Counted from the stretch's first letter, positions 9,692 through 19,888 are shown. The stretch is 64,000 nt of DNA from Oscillospiraceae bacterium (GCA_029006135.1 JAQXGE010000045.1:82800-146799); one strand, 5' to 3'. A program made the numbers and translations. Notes: a model not told the origin generated them from the letters alone.

Positions 9692-10600
9692 TCAAAATAC
9701 CGTTTCAATCTGTTTGCGGCTTTGCGGAGTAGAGTAAATCCAGCGTTTGATTCGCCCTCGCGTCACGAAATAATGAGGCTCGAAACGTAAGGTCTGATTC
9801 AAATTTTTATTGACAATCACGAGCTTTATCTTCATTTTATCCGGGAGAATGCTTTTGATGTAGACGCTGACTGCACGGCCCGGCCGCAGAGAGGGATCCG
9901 GCTCTGCAAGACCGGCAAGGTTGGGGGCAATCTCCACAAACACACCGTAATCCTCTACGCTGCGGACAATCCCCACAACCGTCTCGCCTGCGGCAAAACA
10001 GGCAGCGTTTTCGCTCCATGTCCCAAGGAGCTCCCGCAGCGTCAATACGATTCGTCCCTGCTCATCCCGATTCTTGATGGCACACAGAAGCTGCTGGCCA
10101 ACTTCCACCCGGTCGGCCGGTGTGGAAATCCGAGAAACCGAGAGACAATCAATCGGAAGCAATGCGGAGATACCACATCCAACATCGCAGAACGCGCCAA
10201 AATTTTCGATATGCGTCACGGTGCAGGGGATGACCTGGCCGTTTTCGAGGGGATCCAAGTATTCTTCCCGGCAGGCACGCTGCGCGGCGGCACGGGAAAG
10301 AAGATAAGCGGTGTCCCCGTTTTCTTCTTTTGTGGTGCCGGTTATGACAAAGCAGGTCGGGCGGCCGACTCGAGTCAAAACCGCAATATCTTTAATCGTT
10401 TCTCCCGGACCAACGTCCAGACACTCCTCGTATGGCATATACGCTCTGTGGCCACACAATTCGAAGCGCAGACGCCGATTGGTGTCAAAGGCAAGGGCGG
10501 TGCTTTGCAGCACTTCGCCAGTGGTGATACAGCGTTCCAGTTCCTCGGGGCGGAGATGGGATGCATTGCGGCAAAGTCCTTCAGCACGGTATTCAAGCAT
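9692..10600 (-). CDS. S1 RNA-binding domain protein (RpsA-like)
   Basis: S1 repeats: GQVIPCTVTHIENFGAFCDVGCGISALLPIDCLS and GETVVGIVRSVEDYGVFVEIAPNLAGLAE. Confidence 0.8.
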   Translation of the reverse strand: MLEYRAEGLCRNASHLRPEELERCITTGEVLQSTALAFDTNRRLRFELCGHRAYMPYEECLDVGPGETIKDIAVLTRVGRPTCFVITGTTKEENGDTAYLLSRAAAQRACREEYLDPLENGQVIPCTVTHIENFGAFCDVGCGISALLPIDCLSVSRISTPADRVEVGQQLLCAIKNRDEQGRIVLTLRELLGTWSENAACFAAGETVVGIVRSVEDYGVFVEIAPNLAGLAEPDPSLRPGRAVSVYIKSILPDKMKIKLVIVNKNLNQTLRFEPHYFVTRGRIKRWIYSTPQSRKQIETVF

Positions 10601-10638
10601 TTGATGGTTCCTCTTTTCTTCAGTTTGGTTTTGCCTAT

Positions 10639-10666
10639 TTGCAAAACGGTCAGGTTGGTATATAAT
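10639..10666 (+). promoter_or_regulatory. Candidate sigma-A promoter for DUF951 gene/prfA
   Basis: TTGCAA - 16 nt - TATAAT, about 30 nt upstream of the ATG at 10696. Confidence 0.5.
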
Positions 10667-10695
10667 AGGATTGTTGGATGAAAGGCGGTGGAAAA

Positions 10696-10884
10696 ATGGA
10701 CGTTCAGGTTGGCGATGTAATCATCACAAAGAAACCTCACCCCTGCGGTGACAATCGGTTTGATGTGCTTCGTGTGGGCATGGATTTCAAAATCCGCTGT
10801 CAGAAGTGCGGCCATGAAATCATGCTTCCCCGCGTAAAAATTGAGAAAAACATCCGGAAAATCCTGCGCGCCGGGGAAGAATAG
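10696..10884 (+). CDS. DUF951 family protein
   Basis: MDVQVGDVIITKKPHPCGDNRFDVLRVGMDFKIRCQKCGHEIMLPRVKIEKNIRKIL; canonical small zinc-ribbon-like DUF951. Confidence 0.85.
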   Translation: MDVQVGDVIITKKPHPCGDNRFDVLRVGMDFKIRCQKCGHEIMLPRVKIEKNIRKILRAGEE

Positions 10885-10929
10885 CGTAGGCGTGGACCTG
10901 TCACATTTTATGTAAGGAGAACCACACCT

Positions 10930-12015
10930 ATGTTTGAAGAATTGCGCGATGTGGAACGCCGGTATGAGGAACTTACCTATCGGATGACTGTCCCCGGTTC
11001 CGCGAACGATTCCGCCGCATATGGGCAGTTGATGCGCGACTACAGGGAATTGACCCCCGTTGTGGAGGCTTACCGCACGTATTGCGCCCTTATCCGTGAG
11101 ATAGAAGAGGAGCAGGAACTGCTCCATGACCCATCAGCGGATCCCGCCTTCACCGATATGGTACAGCAGGAACTGTGCGAAAACAGGAAAAAACTGGAAG
11201 CGGCTGAGGAAAATCTGCGTCTGCTGCTTTTGCCGCGGGACAGCAGCGATGAGAAGAGTATAATCATGGAAATCCGCGCCGGTGCGGGCGGGGAAGAGGC
11301 GGCACTCTTTGCCCATAGCCTGCACAGAATGTATGCCATGTATGCCGCACACAAGGGCTGGCGCTGTGACGTTATCAGTCTCAATGAAACCGAACTGGGC
11401 GGCGGCAAGGAAATTGTGTTTTCCATCGAAGGACCCGGCGCATACAGCCGACTTAAATTTGAGAGCGGCGTTCATCGTGTACAGCGTGTGCCGGAGACCG
11501 AAACGCAGGGACGCATCCATACATCAACCGTAACGGTTGCCGTTATGCCGGAAGCTGAAGAAGTCGAATTGGAACTTGACCCGAAAGATCTGCGAATTGA
11601 CACGTTCCGTTCCTCCGGAGCGGGCGGGCAGCATATCAATAAAACGTCCTCTGCCATTCGTGTAACGCATCTTCCTACCGGAATGGTCGTCGAATGCCAG
11701 GACCAGCGCAGTCAGCGGGAAAATAAGGACCGCGCGCTCAAGGTCCTGCGAAGCCGCCTTTTGCAGCAAAAACAGGAGGCCTATGACCGCGAGTATAATG
11801 CTAAACGTCAGGGGCAGGTAGGGACTGGTGACCGAAGCGAAAAAATCCGGACCTACAATTTCCCGCAGGACCGCGTGACAGATCATCGTATCGGGCTGAC
11901 GCTTCGCAATCTGCAGAGCGTTCTGGATGGTGATTTGGACAGAGTCATTGAGCCATTGATTGTAGCAGACAGGGAAGAAAAATTAAAACAACATCAAGAA
12001 GGAATTGAACAATGA
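10930..12015 (+). CDS. prfA: peptide chain release factor 1
   Basis: GGQ loop RSSGAGGQHINKTSSAIRVTHLPTGMVVECQDQRSQ and RVPETETQGRIHTSTVTVAVMPE (RF1 type). Confidence 0.95.
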   Translation: MFEELRDVERRYEELTYRMTVPGSANDSAAYGQLMRDYRELTPVVEAYRTYCALIREIEEEQELLHDPSADPAFTDMVQQELCENRKKLEAAEENLRLLLLPRDSSDEKSIIMEIRAGAGGEEAALFAHSLHRMYAMYAAHKGWRCDVISLNETELGGGKEIVFSIEGPGAYSRLKFESGVHRVQRVPETETQGRIHTSTVTVAVMPEAEEVELELDPKDLRIDTFRSSGAGGQHINKTSSAIRVTHLPTGMVVECQDQRSQRENKDRALKVLRSRLLQQKQEAYDREYNAKRQGQVGTGDRSEKIRTYNFPQDRVTDHRIGLTLRNLQSVLDGDLDRVIEPLIVADREEKLKQHQEGIEQ

Positions 12016-13031
12016 AAACACAGGTTTTGCCTGTCAATGATGAAAGTATAGCGCTTGCCGCAGAACTTCTCCGCAAAGGAGAGTTAGTGGCACTGCCTAC
12101 CGAAACTGTCTACGGTATCGCCGCAGACGCGCGCAACGGTGAGGCAGTCGAGAAAATTTTTAAAGCAAAGGGCCGCCCACAGGACAACCCGCTGATTGTT
12201 CACATCTGCGGCATGGAAATGCTTGATGGGATTGTTTCGGAAGTGCCGGAACGAGCCAAAAAGCTGGCCGCTGCATTCTGGCCTGGACCGCTCACGATGG
12301 TCATGCCCAAAGGCCCGGAAGTTTCGCCTGTGACCTGTGCGGGACTTGATACCGTGGGCGTTCGGATGCCGTCTCATCCGGTGGTTCAGGCGGTTATTCG
12401 GGCCAGCGGGGTCGCCTTTGCGGCACCGTCAGCCAACCTTTCCGGCAAACCAAGCCCCACCAATGCGCAGGATACCTTTGCCGATATGGACGGACGCCTG
12501 CCGCTGATTCTCGATGGTGGGGAGAGCGCAGTTGGTGTGGAATCTACCGTTGTTGCTGTGACGGGGGAGCACCCCATGATTCTGCGCCCTGGCTATGTCA
12601 CCAAGGAGCAAATGGAAGAAGTATTAGGCGAAGAAGTTCTCGTCAGCCATGCCATTCTGGAAAAGCTGAAAGAGGGCGAGGTCGCACGTTCCCCTGGCAT
12701 GAAGTATAAACACTATGCCCCGAAGGCCGAAGTCACCATTGTAAAGGGAACGTTTTCCGCATATACCGATTATGTGCGTCAGCACGCCGCTCCCGGCGTT
12801 TGGGCGCTCTGCTTTGACGGTGAGGAGACATCTCTGCCGGTTCCCTGCGTAAGCTATGGACGGGAAAACGATGGCGCCAGTGAAGCACATCGTTTGTTTA
12901 CCGCTCTGCGGGAACTTGACAAGAATGGCGCTCAGGTGGTCTATGCACGCTGCCCGCGCAGTGATGGCGTCTCTATGGCTGTTTACAACCGCCTGATTCG
13001 CGCAGCCGCGTTCCGTGTGGTGGAGGTATAA
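12012..13031 (+). CDS. L-threonylcarbamoyladenylate synthase (Sua5/YwlC type)
   Basis: LVALPTETVYGIAADARN, KAKGRPQDNPLIVHI, APSANLSGKPSPTNA, plus Sua5 C-terminal domain; start overlaps the prfA stop. Confidence 0.93.
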   Translation: MKTQVLPVNDESIALAAELLRKGELVALPTETVYGIAADARNGEAVEKIFKAKGRPQDNPLIVHICGMEMLDGIVSEVPERAKKLAAAFWPGPLTMVMPKGPEVSPVTCAGLDTVGVRMPSHPVVQAVIRASGVAFAAPSANLSGKPSPTNAQDTFADMDGRLPLILDGGESAVGVESTVVAVTGEHPMILRPGYVTKEQMEEVLGEEVLVSHAILEKLKEGEVARSPGMKYKHYAPKAEVTIVKGTFSAYTDYVRQHAAPGVWALCFDGEETSLPVPCVSYGRENDGASEAHRLFTALRELDKNGAQVVYARCPRSDGVSMAVYNRLIRAAAFRVVEV

Positions 13032-13035
13032 GTCC

Positions 13036-13671
13036 ATGAAAGTCATTGGAATCACGGGCCGTTCCGGCTGCGGCAAGTCCACTTTGACTAATATGATTCG
13101 TGAACAGAAATACCCCTGTGTGGATGCCGATCAGCTTTCCCGCGATATTCTGGAACCCGGGTCCTCTTGCCTTGTTCCGCTTGCAGAGGTTTTTGGCAAG
13201 GATATTTTGGATGAGAACGGCGCTCTTCGCCGCCGTATTCTTGCGGACCGCGCCTTTGCAACGCCGGAGGGAACCGCCCGGCTGAATGAAATTACACACC
13301 CTGAGATATTTAACCGCCTTGAACAGGCCATTGCTCAGGCTGATGCAGCAGGGGAAGGACTGTTTTTTCTGGATGGCGCCGTGATTGTCGGCACGCCATT
13401 TGAAACGCGCTGTGACAAAATTATTTTGATCACCGCCCCCTATGAAGTCAGCGTTCAGCGCATCTGCGCCCGGGACGGGATTTCTCCCGAAATGGCGCGC
13501 CGCCGTCTGGACGCGCAGCTTCCTGAAACAACTCTGCGGGAGGCCGCTGATTTCGTTATTGAAAACAACGGAACACTCTCTCAAATGGAACAGCAGTGCC
13601 GAGCTTTGCTTGATGCACTGAGAAAGGAGGCTTATGGCCAAGAGAAAACGAAGCCAACGGTCGGGTCATAA
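13036..13671 (+). CDS. coaE: dephospho-CoA kinase
   Basis: MKVIGITGRSGCGKSTLTN P-loop and CVDADQLSRDIL; GGAGG upstream of ATG at 13036. Confidence 0.9.
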   Translation: MKVIGITGRSGCGKSTLTNMIREQKYPCVDADQLSRDILEPGSSCLVPLAEVFGKDILDENGALRRRILADRAFATPEGTARLNEITHPEIFNRLEQAIAQADAAGEGLFFLDGAVIVGTPFETRCDKIILITAPYEVSVQRICARDGISPEMARRRLDAQLPETTLREAADFVIENNGTLSQMEQQCRALLDALRKEAYGQEKTKPTVGS

Positions 13672-14245
13672 GCGGCGGACGTTTGCCCGTATCCTGACGG
13701 TGCTGCTGGTGCTGCTTTTGGCAGGTACGCTCCTTTTTACCTGCGGCAGGGATACAATCAGGCGGACCGCCTATCCGCGCAAATACGAGGAATATGTCGA
13801 GTATTACGCCGGAAAGTATGACATTGACCCGCTGATTCTGTACAGCTTTATCCGAACGGAAAGCAACTTTAACCCGCAGGCGGAATCACACGCGGGCGCG
13901 CGGGGGCTTATGCAGATTACGGAGCAGACCTTCGACTGGATTAAGAGCAAAATCGCTCCGGGCGAGAATCTCACCTTTGATGATCTGTATGACCCGGAGA
14001 CGAATATCCGCTTTGGCAGTTATTTTGTCAGCTGTTCGCTTGCCCGCTATCATAATGATCTTGCCACAGCCGCTGCGGCTTATCACAGTGGTTGGGGAAC
14101 GGTGGATGATCTGCTCGGAAAGGCAGACTACTCCTCAAATGGGGAGACGCTAACGGAATTTCCGTACCCGCAGATGCGCCGATATGTCGAAAAGATTACC
14201 GGTGCGTATGCGAAATATCGTGAAATATATGCGCCGGAATCCTAA
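13634..14245 (+). CDS. lytic transglycosylase (SLT domain), membrane anchored
   Basis: N-terminal TM; YDIDPLILYSFIRTESNFNPQAESHAGARGLMQITEQTFDWI. Confidence 0.9.
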   Translation: MAKRKRSQRSGHKRRTFARILTVLLVLLLAGTLLFTCGRDTIRRTAYPRKYEEYVEYYAGKYDIDPLILYSFIRTESNFNPQAESHAGARGLMQITEQTFDWIKSKIAPGENLTFDDLYDPETNIRFGSYFVSCSLARYHNDLATAAAAYHSGWGTVDDLLGKADYSSNGETLTEFPYPQMRRYVEKITGAYAKYREIYAPES

Positions 14246-14285
14246 CCCCGGCGTAAATTCTAAAGAAACGAGGGAAACAATACTT

Positions 14286-15677
14286 ATGAAATCAACAAAA
14301 GAACTGGAGCAGCTGCTCTACAAGAATGAGACCGTAGCAGACAAAACGCCGTCTGCAATTGCCGAAGCAGATGCTTTCTGTGAGGGCTACAAAGAATTCC
14401 TGAACCGCGGCAAGACCGAGCGCGAAGTGGTACAGTACAGCGAGGAACTTCTTGTCAAGGCGGGCTATCGCCCCTTTACTGTGGGCATGGAGCTCCATCC
14501 CGGCGATAAGGTCTACCACATCAACCGCAAGAAGTGCGTTCTTGCCGCTACCATCGGTACAAAGAGCCTGTCTGAGGGCTTCCATCTGAACATTGCCCAT
14601 GTGGATGCACCGCGCCTTGACCTGCGTCCGGTACCCCTTTTTGAAAAGGAGGGGCTGGCCTACTTCCGCACACACTATTACGGCGGTATCCGTAAGTACC
14701 AGTGGCCCACCATTCCTCTGTCTATCCATGGTGTTGTATATCGTGAGGATGGCAGCTGCGTCAACATCTGCATTGGCGAAAAGGACGATGATCCTGTTTT
14801 CACCATCACCGACCTCCTGCCGCATTTGGGCGCTGAGCAGAACAAGAAAACGCTCCCCGAAGGCATCACGGGCGAAAACCTGAATATTCTGCTTGGCTCT
14901 CTTCCCATTGAGGATGAGGAAGCCTCCAACCGCGTCAAGCTCCGCGTCCTTGGCCTTCTCAACGAGCAGTACGGCATTACCGAACGCGATTTCACCAGCG
15001 CAGAGATTGAGATTGTTCCCGCATTCAAGGCTCGCGATGTGGGTCTTGACCGCTCTATGATTGGCTCGTATGGACACGATGACCGTGTGGATGCTTATCC
15101 CGCACTGATGGCGGAAATTGAGACGCAGTCGCCCGCCTACACCAGCGTGTGCGTCCTCACGGACAAAGAGGAAACCGGCTCTGATGGTGTGACTGGCCTG
15201 AACAGCATGTACACTTTCCATTTCCTCCGTCAGCTCTGTGAATGTGAGGGCGTGGATTATGTGACGGCTTTCCAGGCCTCCAAGTGCCTGTCTGCTGATG
15301 TGACCGCTGCGTATGATCCCAGCTATTCCGAAGCCTTTGAGCCGGATAACGGCACCTATGCGGGCCGCGGTGTTGCCATTTATAAATACACCGGCTCCCG
15401 CGGAAAGAGTTCCACCAACGATGCCAGTGCCGAACTGGTCAGCTACCTCACTCGTCTGATGAATAAGAACAATGTTGTTTGGCAGATTGGTGAGATGGGC
15501 CGAATCGACCTTGGCGGCGGCGGAACGGTTGCCAAGTATGTGGCTAACCAGGACATCGACACCATTGACATCGGCGTGCCGGTACTTTCGATGCACTCTC
15601 CGTTTGAAGTTGTCGCTAAGAGCGATGTATATATGGCATATCGCACCTTTAAAGCTTTCTGCGAGGATGCTGAATAA
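14286..15677 (+). CDS. M18 family aminopeptidase
   Basis: FHLNIAHVDAPRLDLRP, GSYGHDDRVDAYPAL, DKEETGSDGV, SADVTAAYDPSY, VPVLSMHSPFEV motifs. Confidence 0.9.
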   Translation: MKSTKELEQLLYKNETVADKTPSAIAEADAFCEGYKEFLNRGKTEREVVQYSEELLVKAGYRPFTVGMELHPGDKVYHINRKKCVLAATIGTKSLSEGFHLNIAHVDAPRLDLRPVPLFEKEGLAYFRTHYYGGIRKYQWPTIPLSIHGVVYREDGSCVNICIGEKDDDPVFTITDLLPHLGAEQNKKTLPEGITGENLNILLGSLPIEDEEASNRVKLRVLGLLNEQYGITERDFTSAEIEIVPAFKARDVGLDRSMIGSYGHDDRVDAYPALMAEIETQSPAYTSVCVLTDKEETGSDGVTGLNSMYTFHFLRQLCECEGVDYVTAFQASKCLSADVTAAYDPSYSEAFEPDNGTYAGRGVAIYKYTGSRGKSSTNDASAELVSYLTRLMNKNNVVWQIGEMGRIDLGGGGTVAKYVANQDIDTIDIGVPVLSMHSPFEVVAKSDVYMAYRTFKAFCEDAE

Positions 15678-15691
15678 AATCTGGTTATGAG

Positions 15692-15751
15692 ATTCACCCG
15701 CCGGGGGAAACTGCACGCAATTTGCGCGGGCAGTGCCTTGGCGGGTGATTT
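15692..15751 (+). terminator. Intrinsic terminator-like hairpin after M18 gene
   Basis: ttcacccgcc ... ggcgggtgatttt arms with an inner GC-rich hairpin and T tail. Confidence 0.5.
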
Positions 15752-15992
15752 TTATGGCATTTTCTGACGCAAGGGTTTGAAGCGCATAGAATGACCCGTG
15801 TCTTTTTGTACAAAACGAGCAAAAACGCCAAACAATGACGTGTGCGTATGGCATACTAATTGAACAAAAGCTGATTTTTGACTATGTACAAAATGCCGAA
15901 CTTTAGACTAAAATAGCATTACAGTGATAAGAGGCGCAAAGCTAAGGTTTGATATTTATTCCGCACCTCTTTTTGAAAGGGAGAGATTTGTT

Positions 15993-17444
15993 ATGCCGAC
16001 TAATAAAGTCGTTCATGCTGCTCAGCGTGCCGCTTTCAGTGCCGCCATTGATGTTGCGATCAACGCGGTTCGCGGAAAGGGCACGGAAAAGCTTTCCGAA
16101 AATGCCGTAAAGTTGGTCAATCTGGCCGAGCCGCTGCTGAAGGACCGCTATCCTGCTTATATGTTTGACAAGGCTCGTGAGTTTGTCTCGGATCCTAACG
16201 GCAAGTGGATGCAGTTTGCCTATCGTGCTATCAATGAGATTGACCCGCACATCCTCAAGATGAATGCCCTCAACCTTGTGTATGAAGGTATGTTTGCCGG
16301 TTACAACTATGTGGAGGAGCTGCGCAAGAAGTACGACTGCAATATGCCGTGGATTCTGCTGTTTGACCCCACTTCTGCCTGCAACCTGCACTGCAAGGGT
16401 TGCTGGGCTGCTGAGTACGGCAACAAGCTGAACCTGAGCTATGAGGATATGGATAAGCTTGTCACCGAGGGTGAGGAACTCGGCATCCATTGGTATATGT
16501 GCACCGGCGGTGAGCCGATGTGCCGCAAGAATGACCTGCTCAAACTTGCCGCCAAGCACCAGACTTCCGTGTTCCATCTCTTCACCAATGGCACCCTGAT
16601 TGATCAGGAGTTCTGTGATGAGGTCAAGAAGGTCGGCAACATGGCGTTCTTCCTCTCCGTTGAAGGTCTTGATAAAGCAACCGACGACCGCCGCGGTGAG
16701 GGCGTGTTCCACCGCGTCATGGAAGCAATGGACCTGATGAAGAAGAACGGCCTACTCTTTGGCACGTCCATCTGCTATACTTCCGCCAACTACAAGGCAG
16801 TTACCAGTGACGAGTTCATGGATACCCTCATTGAGCACGGTGTCCGCTTTAACTGGTACTTCCACTATATGCCCATCGGCGATGGTGCCAATGTTGACCT
16901 GATGCTGAACCCCGAACAGCGTGAATATATGGTCCATCGTGTTCGTGAGATTCGTGGCTTCACCGGCGGCAAGCCGATTTTCTGCATCGATTTCCAGAAT
17001 GATGGCGAGTACATTGACGGATGCATCGCCGGCGGCCGTCAGTATGCCCACATCAATCCCAACGGCGATGTGGAACCCTGCGTCTTTATTCATTACTCCA
17101 ACGCCAACATTCACGAAAAGAGCCTGCTCGAGTGCCTCCAGCAGCCCCTGTTCAAGGAATACCACAAGGGCCAGCCCTTCAACGAGAATCATCTGCGCCC
17201 CTGCCCGATGCTGGAAAACCCGCAGCTGCTTGGTGAAATGGTCAAGCGCAGCGGTGCCCACAGTACCGATTTGCAGCAGCCGGAATCTCCGGAGGATGTT
17301 TTCCGCCGTTGCCGCCCCTACGCCACAAACTGGATGCCGACCGCAGACCGTCTGTGGAGTGAGAAACATCCCGGCTATACCGACCCCGAGAACCCCGATT
17401 GCGCCGCCTGTGGTGCTTGCACTGCTTCAAAAGACGCTCAGTAA
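15993..17444 (+). CDS. radical SAM protein with SPASM-like C-terminal cysteine region
   Basis: CNLHCKGCWA (CxxxCxxC), CTGGEPM, CIAGGRQYAHINPNGDVEPC; SD before ATG at 15993. Confidence 0.88.
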   Translation: MPTNKVVHAAQRAAFSAAIDVAINAVRGKGTEKLSENAVKLVNLAEPLLKDRYPAYMFDKAREFVSDPNGKWMQFAYRAINEIDPHILKMNALNLVYEGMFAGYNYVEELRKKYDCNMPWILLFDPTSACNLHCKGCWAAEYGNKLNLSYEDMDKLVTEGEELGIHWYMCTGGEPMCRKNDLLKLAAKHQTSVFHLFTNGTLIDQEFCDEVKKVGNMAFFLSVEGLDKATDDRRGEGVFHRVMEAMDLMKKNGLLFGTSICYTSANYKAVTSDEFMDTLIEHGVRFNWYFHYMPIGDGANVDLMLNPEQREYMVHRVREIRGFTGGKPIFCIDFQNDGEYIDGCIAGGRQYAHINPNGDVEPCVFIHYSNANIHEKSLLECLQQPLFKEYHKGQPFNENHLRPCPMLENPQLLGEMVKRSGAHSTDLQQPESPEDVFRRCRPYATNWMPTADRLWSEKHPGYTDPENPDCAACGACTASKDAQ

Positions 17445-17455
17445 AAATAGCAAAT

Positions 17456-17501
17456 AAAAACGCTTGCCTTTAACCCACTGCGGTTTTAGGCAAGCGTTTT
17501 T
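17456..17501 (+). terminator. Intrinsic terminator
   Basis: aaaaacgcttgcct ... aggcaagcgttttt. Confidence 0.8.
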
Positions 17502-17604
17502 GTATTTATTGCTGTATAAATGCAATCAGGATTCCCGCATTTTTTTCTGCGCCGCGGAATACACTGAAGAAGGTATATATCACGCGGCAGGGGAGGAATT
17601 GCAC

Positions 17605-18474
17605 GTGAAGACTGTCATTTACCTGGATGTTCTGCTTCTCGTCAATTTCCTTGTTGCTTATTTTTTGCTTCTGGCGGCCGGATTGCTTACGGCCCAAAGA
17701 GCATCGTTTGGACGAATGATTCTTGGCAGTGTGCTTGCTGCGGCAAGTTCACTGATCTTGTTTGCGCCGGAACTTTCCTATCCCGCACAGGTGGTTTATA
17801 AGCTGCTCACAGCGGGAATTATTGTAGGGGCTGCGTTCGGCTTTCACAGGGTTCGTCGCTATCTGGCGGCAACGCTCTGGTATGCGGCACTGAATATTTT
17901 ATTGGCTGGATTGGCCGTGATGGTTATTCTTCGTACCGGGACCCGAATGATTCAGACCGGGAATCTCACGGTTTATCTGCGGATCTCTCCCGTAATTCTC
18001 TTACTGCTCTCCGCTGCGTGCTGCGGCGGTGTTTGGTTTATTTTGCGTTTTATCGGCGGAACTCCTTCACGCACGCAAACGATAGGTGTGCAATTTGAAA
18101 TCTGCCGCACGACCGTATGCCTTCGAGCTGTGCTTGATACCGGCTGCCATCTAAAAGATCCGATTACCTGTCTGCCCGTATTGCTTATCAGCTGGCCGGA
18201 CGCGTGCGGGCGGCTGCCAGCTGCTGTCAATGAATATCTTGAAAGCTGGTTTGACGGCACCAGGCCGGACTGTCCGCCGCAGGGTACAAGTCTCAGACTG
18301 ATTCCCTGTTCAACGGCGGCACAGAACGCCCTGCTGCCGGGCTTTGCCGTAAGCACTATAGGCGTTGTTACAGAAGATGGTGTGCTGGAACTTGGCCGCA
18401 CAGCTGTTGCTTTTTCGCCGCAGCCCTTTCACGCTGCCGATTATGAAGCATTGTATGGACCAGATTTTCTATAA
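17605..18474 (+). CDS. spoIIGA: sporulation sigma-E factor-processing peptidase SpoIIGA
   Basis: N-terminal polytopic domain (VKTVIYLDVLLLVNFLVAYFLLLAAGLL), aspartyl-protease motif AVLDTGCHLKDP, adjacency to sigE; GGGAGGA before GTG at 17605. Confidence 0.9.
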   Translation: MKTVIYLDVLLLVNFLVAYFLLLAAGLLTAQRASFGRMILGSVLAAASSLILFAPELSYPAQVVYKLLTAGIIVGAAFGFHRVRRYLAATLWYAALNILLAGLAVMVILRTGTRMIQTGNLTVYLRISPVILLLLSAACCGGVWFILRFIGGTPSRTQTIGVQFEICRTTVCLRAVLDTGCHLKDPITCLPVLLISWPDACGRLPAAVNEYLESWFDGTRPDCPPQGTSLRLIPCSTAAQNALLPGFAVSTIGVVTEDGVLELGRTAVAFSPQPFHAADYEALYGPDFL

Positions 18475-18486
18475 GGAGGGAGCCCC

Positions 18487-19200
18487 ATGAAACCACTGCA
18501 AGAACTTCGCTGTCAACTGGAAAACCTGGTGCTGTATCTGGGCATTAAACCGGAACTCTACTACATTAACGGCCCAGACACACTTCCGCCGCCGCTGACA
18601 CCGCAACAGGAAAAAGAAGTTTTTGCCCAGCTTGCTGCCGGTGTCCCCGGTGCAAGAGATACCCTCATCACACATAACCTGCGGCTCGTCGTCTACATTG
18701 CCAAAAAATTTGAGTCCTCCACTGCCGGTGTGGAGGACATGATTTCAATCGGGACCATCGGACTGATTAAGGCCGTCAACACCTTTGAACCTGACAAAAA
18801 CATCAAGCTGGCCACCTATGCCAGCCGCTGCATTGAAAATGAGATTTTGATGTATCTGCGCAAAAGTTCCAACCGCCGTCAGGATGCAAGCATCGATGAG
18901 CCACTCAATACCGATTCGGATGGAAATGAACTTCTTTTGGTGGATGTGCTCACCGGTGATGAGACCCAGGTGGGGGAGGAACTTGAGCGCAGCGCCGAGC
19001 ACGCGGCTCTCCTAAACGCGGTCAACGCGCTTGCACCCAGGGAACGTCAGATTATGGAAATGCGTTTTGGTTTGCGGGATGGTGTAGAGCATACGCAGAA
19101 AGAAGTTGCCGATGCAATAGGCATCTCTCAAAGCTATATTTCTCGCTTGGAAAAGCGGATTATCAAACGGCTTCGTCAAGAGATTGAAACGCTTGTATAA
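18487..19200 (+). CDS. sigE: RNA polymerase sporulation sigma factor SigE
   Basis: [60 protein letters not shown]; sigma-70 region 4 C-terminus. Confidence 0.95.
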   Translation: MKPLQELRCQLENLVLYLGIKPELYYINGPDTLPPPLTPQQEKEVFAQLAAGVPGARDTLITHNLRLVVYIAKKFESSTAGVEDMISIGTIGLIKAVNTFEPDKNIKLATYASRCIENEILMYLRKSSNRRQDASIDEPLNTDSDGNELLLVDVLTGDETQVGEELERSAEHAALLNAVNALAPRERQIMEMRFGLRDGVEHTQKEVADAIGISQSYISRLEKRIIKRLRQEIETLV

Positions 19201-19204
19201 CGTC

Positions 19205-19726
19205 TCAGCCCGTTTTGTTTGCCTCGGTTTGAGTCACAAAATCGGTGGAGACCCCACCAATCAGGTTCATTTGCGGTTCTTCGGAAAGCAGCACATACTC
19301 AAATTCGCCTTTGCGCCACTGAATCATGCCGCGCCGCCCCGGGGACTGACTCTGTGTCACCTCAATGCCCTCCACGGAGTAGGTAGTGACACTCTCGTAC
19401 GCATTTTCAGTAAAGGCATCGGGAATATCCAAGTTTCCAAGTTCGGCCACGCGAAGCCGGGCAAAATTATCTGGAACAATATTATATTCTATCTCTGCTG
19501 TTTTACCATTGATAAGCCAAAATCGTCCCGGAATCAGAATGTCATTTGAAGGGTAGCTTGTGATGGCAAAGCCAGCGGTCTCACCGAAATCCGGAGCAGA
19601 ATATTCTTCCTGATAGTCGCGGGATTTGTCAGGGACCGCTGCATTTGTGCGTGAAAGCGCAGCGGCTAATACAACAATCGCCGCGGCCGCAACCAGAAAT
19701 AGCGGAAACCACACAGTATCAAACAT
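19205..19726 (-). CDS. uncharacterised membrane-anchored protein, antisense-oriented between sigE and sigG
   Basis: AAGGAGG upstream of ATG at 19726 (MFDTVWFPLFLVAAAAIVVLAAALS TM); soluble domain of unknown family; ends 4 nt from sigE. Confidence 0.7.
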   Translation of the reverse strand: MFDTVWFPLFLVAAAAIVVLAAALSRTNAAVPDKSRDYQEEYSAPDFGETAGFAITSYPSNDILIPGRFWLINGKTAEIEYNIVPDNFARLRVAELGNLDIPDAFTENAYESVTTYSVEGIEVTQSQSPGRRGMIQWRKGEFEYVLLSEEPQMNLIGGVSTDFVTQTEANKTG

Positions 19727-19888
19727 AATGACCATCCTCCTTTCGCTATGCTATGCCCTGTGCAGTTATAGTGTGCAGATTTTTCCACTGTGTCTTTGTG
19801 GGGCTCAATCCGACCATACTGACTGAAAAAGGCAGTGAGAGCCGTACCGGTTCCGGTCGGATTCTTCTGCGCTGGGAGGATGGCAAAA

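Noticed and set aside
14292-15854. 520-aa minus-strand ORF antisense to the M18 aminopeptidase
   Set aside because: Shadow ORF over a strongly supported CDS; no recognisable motifs.
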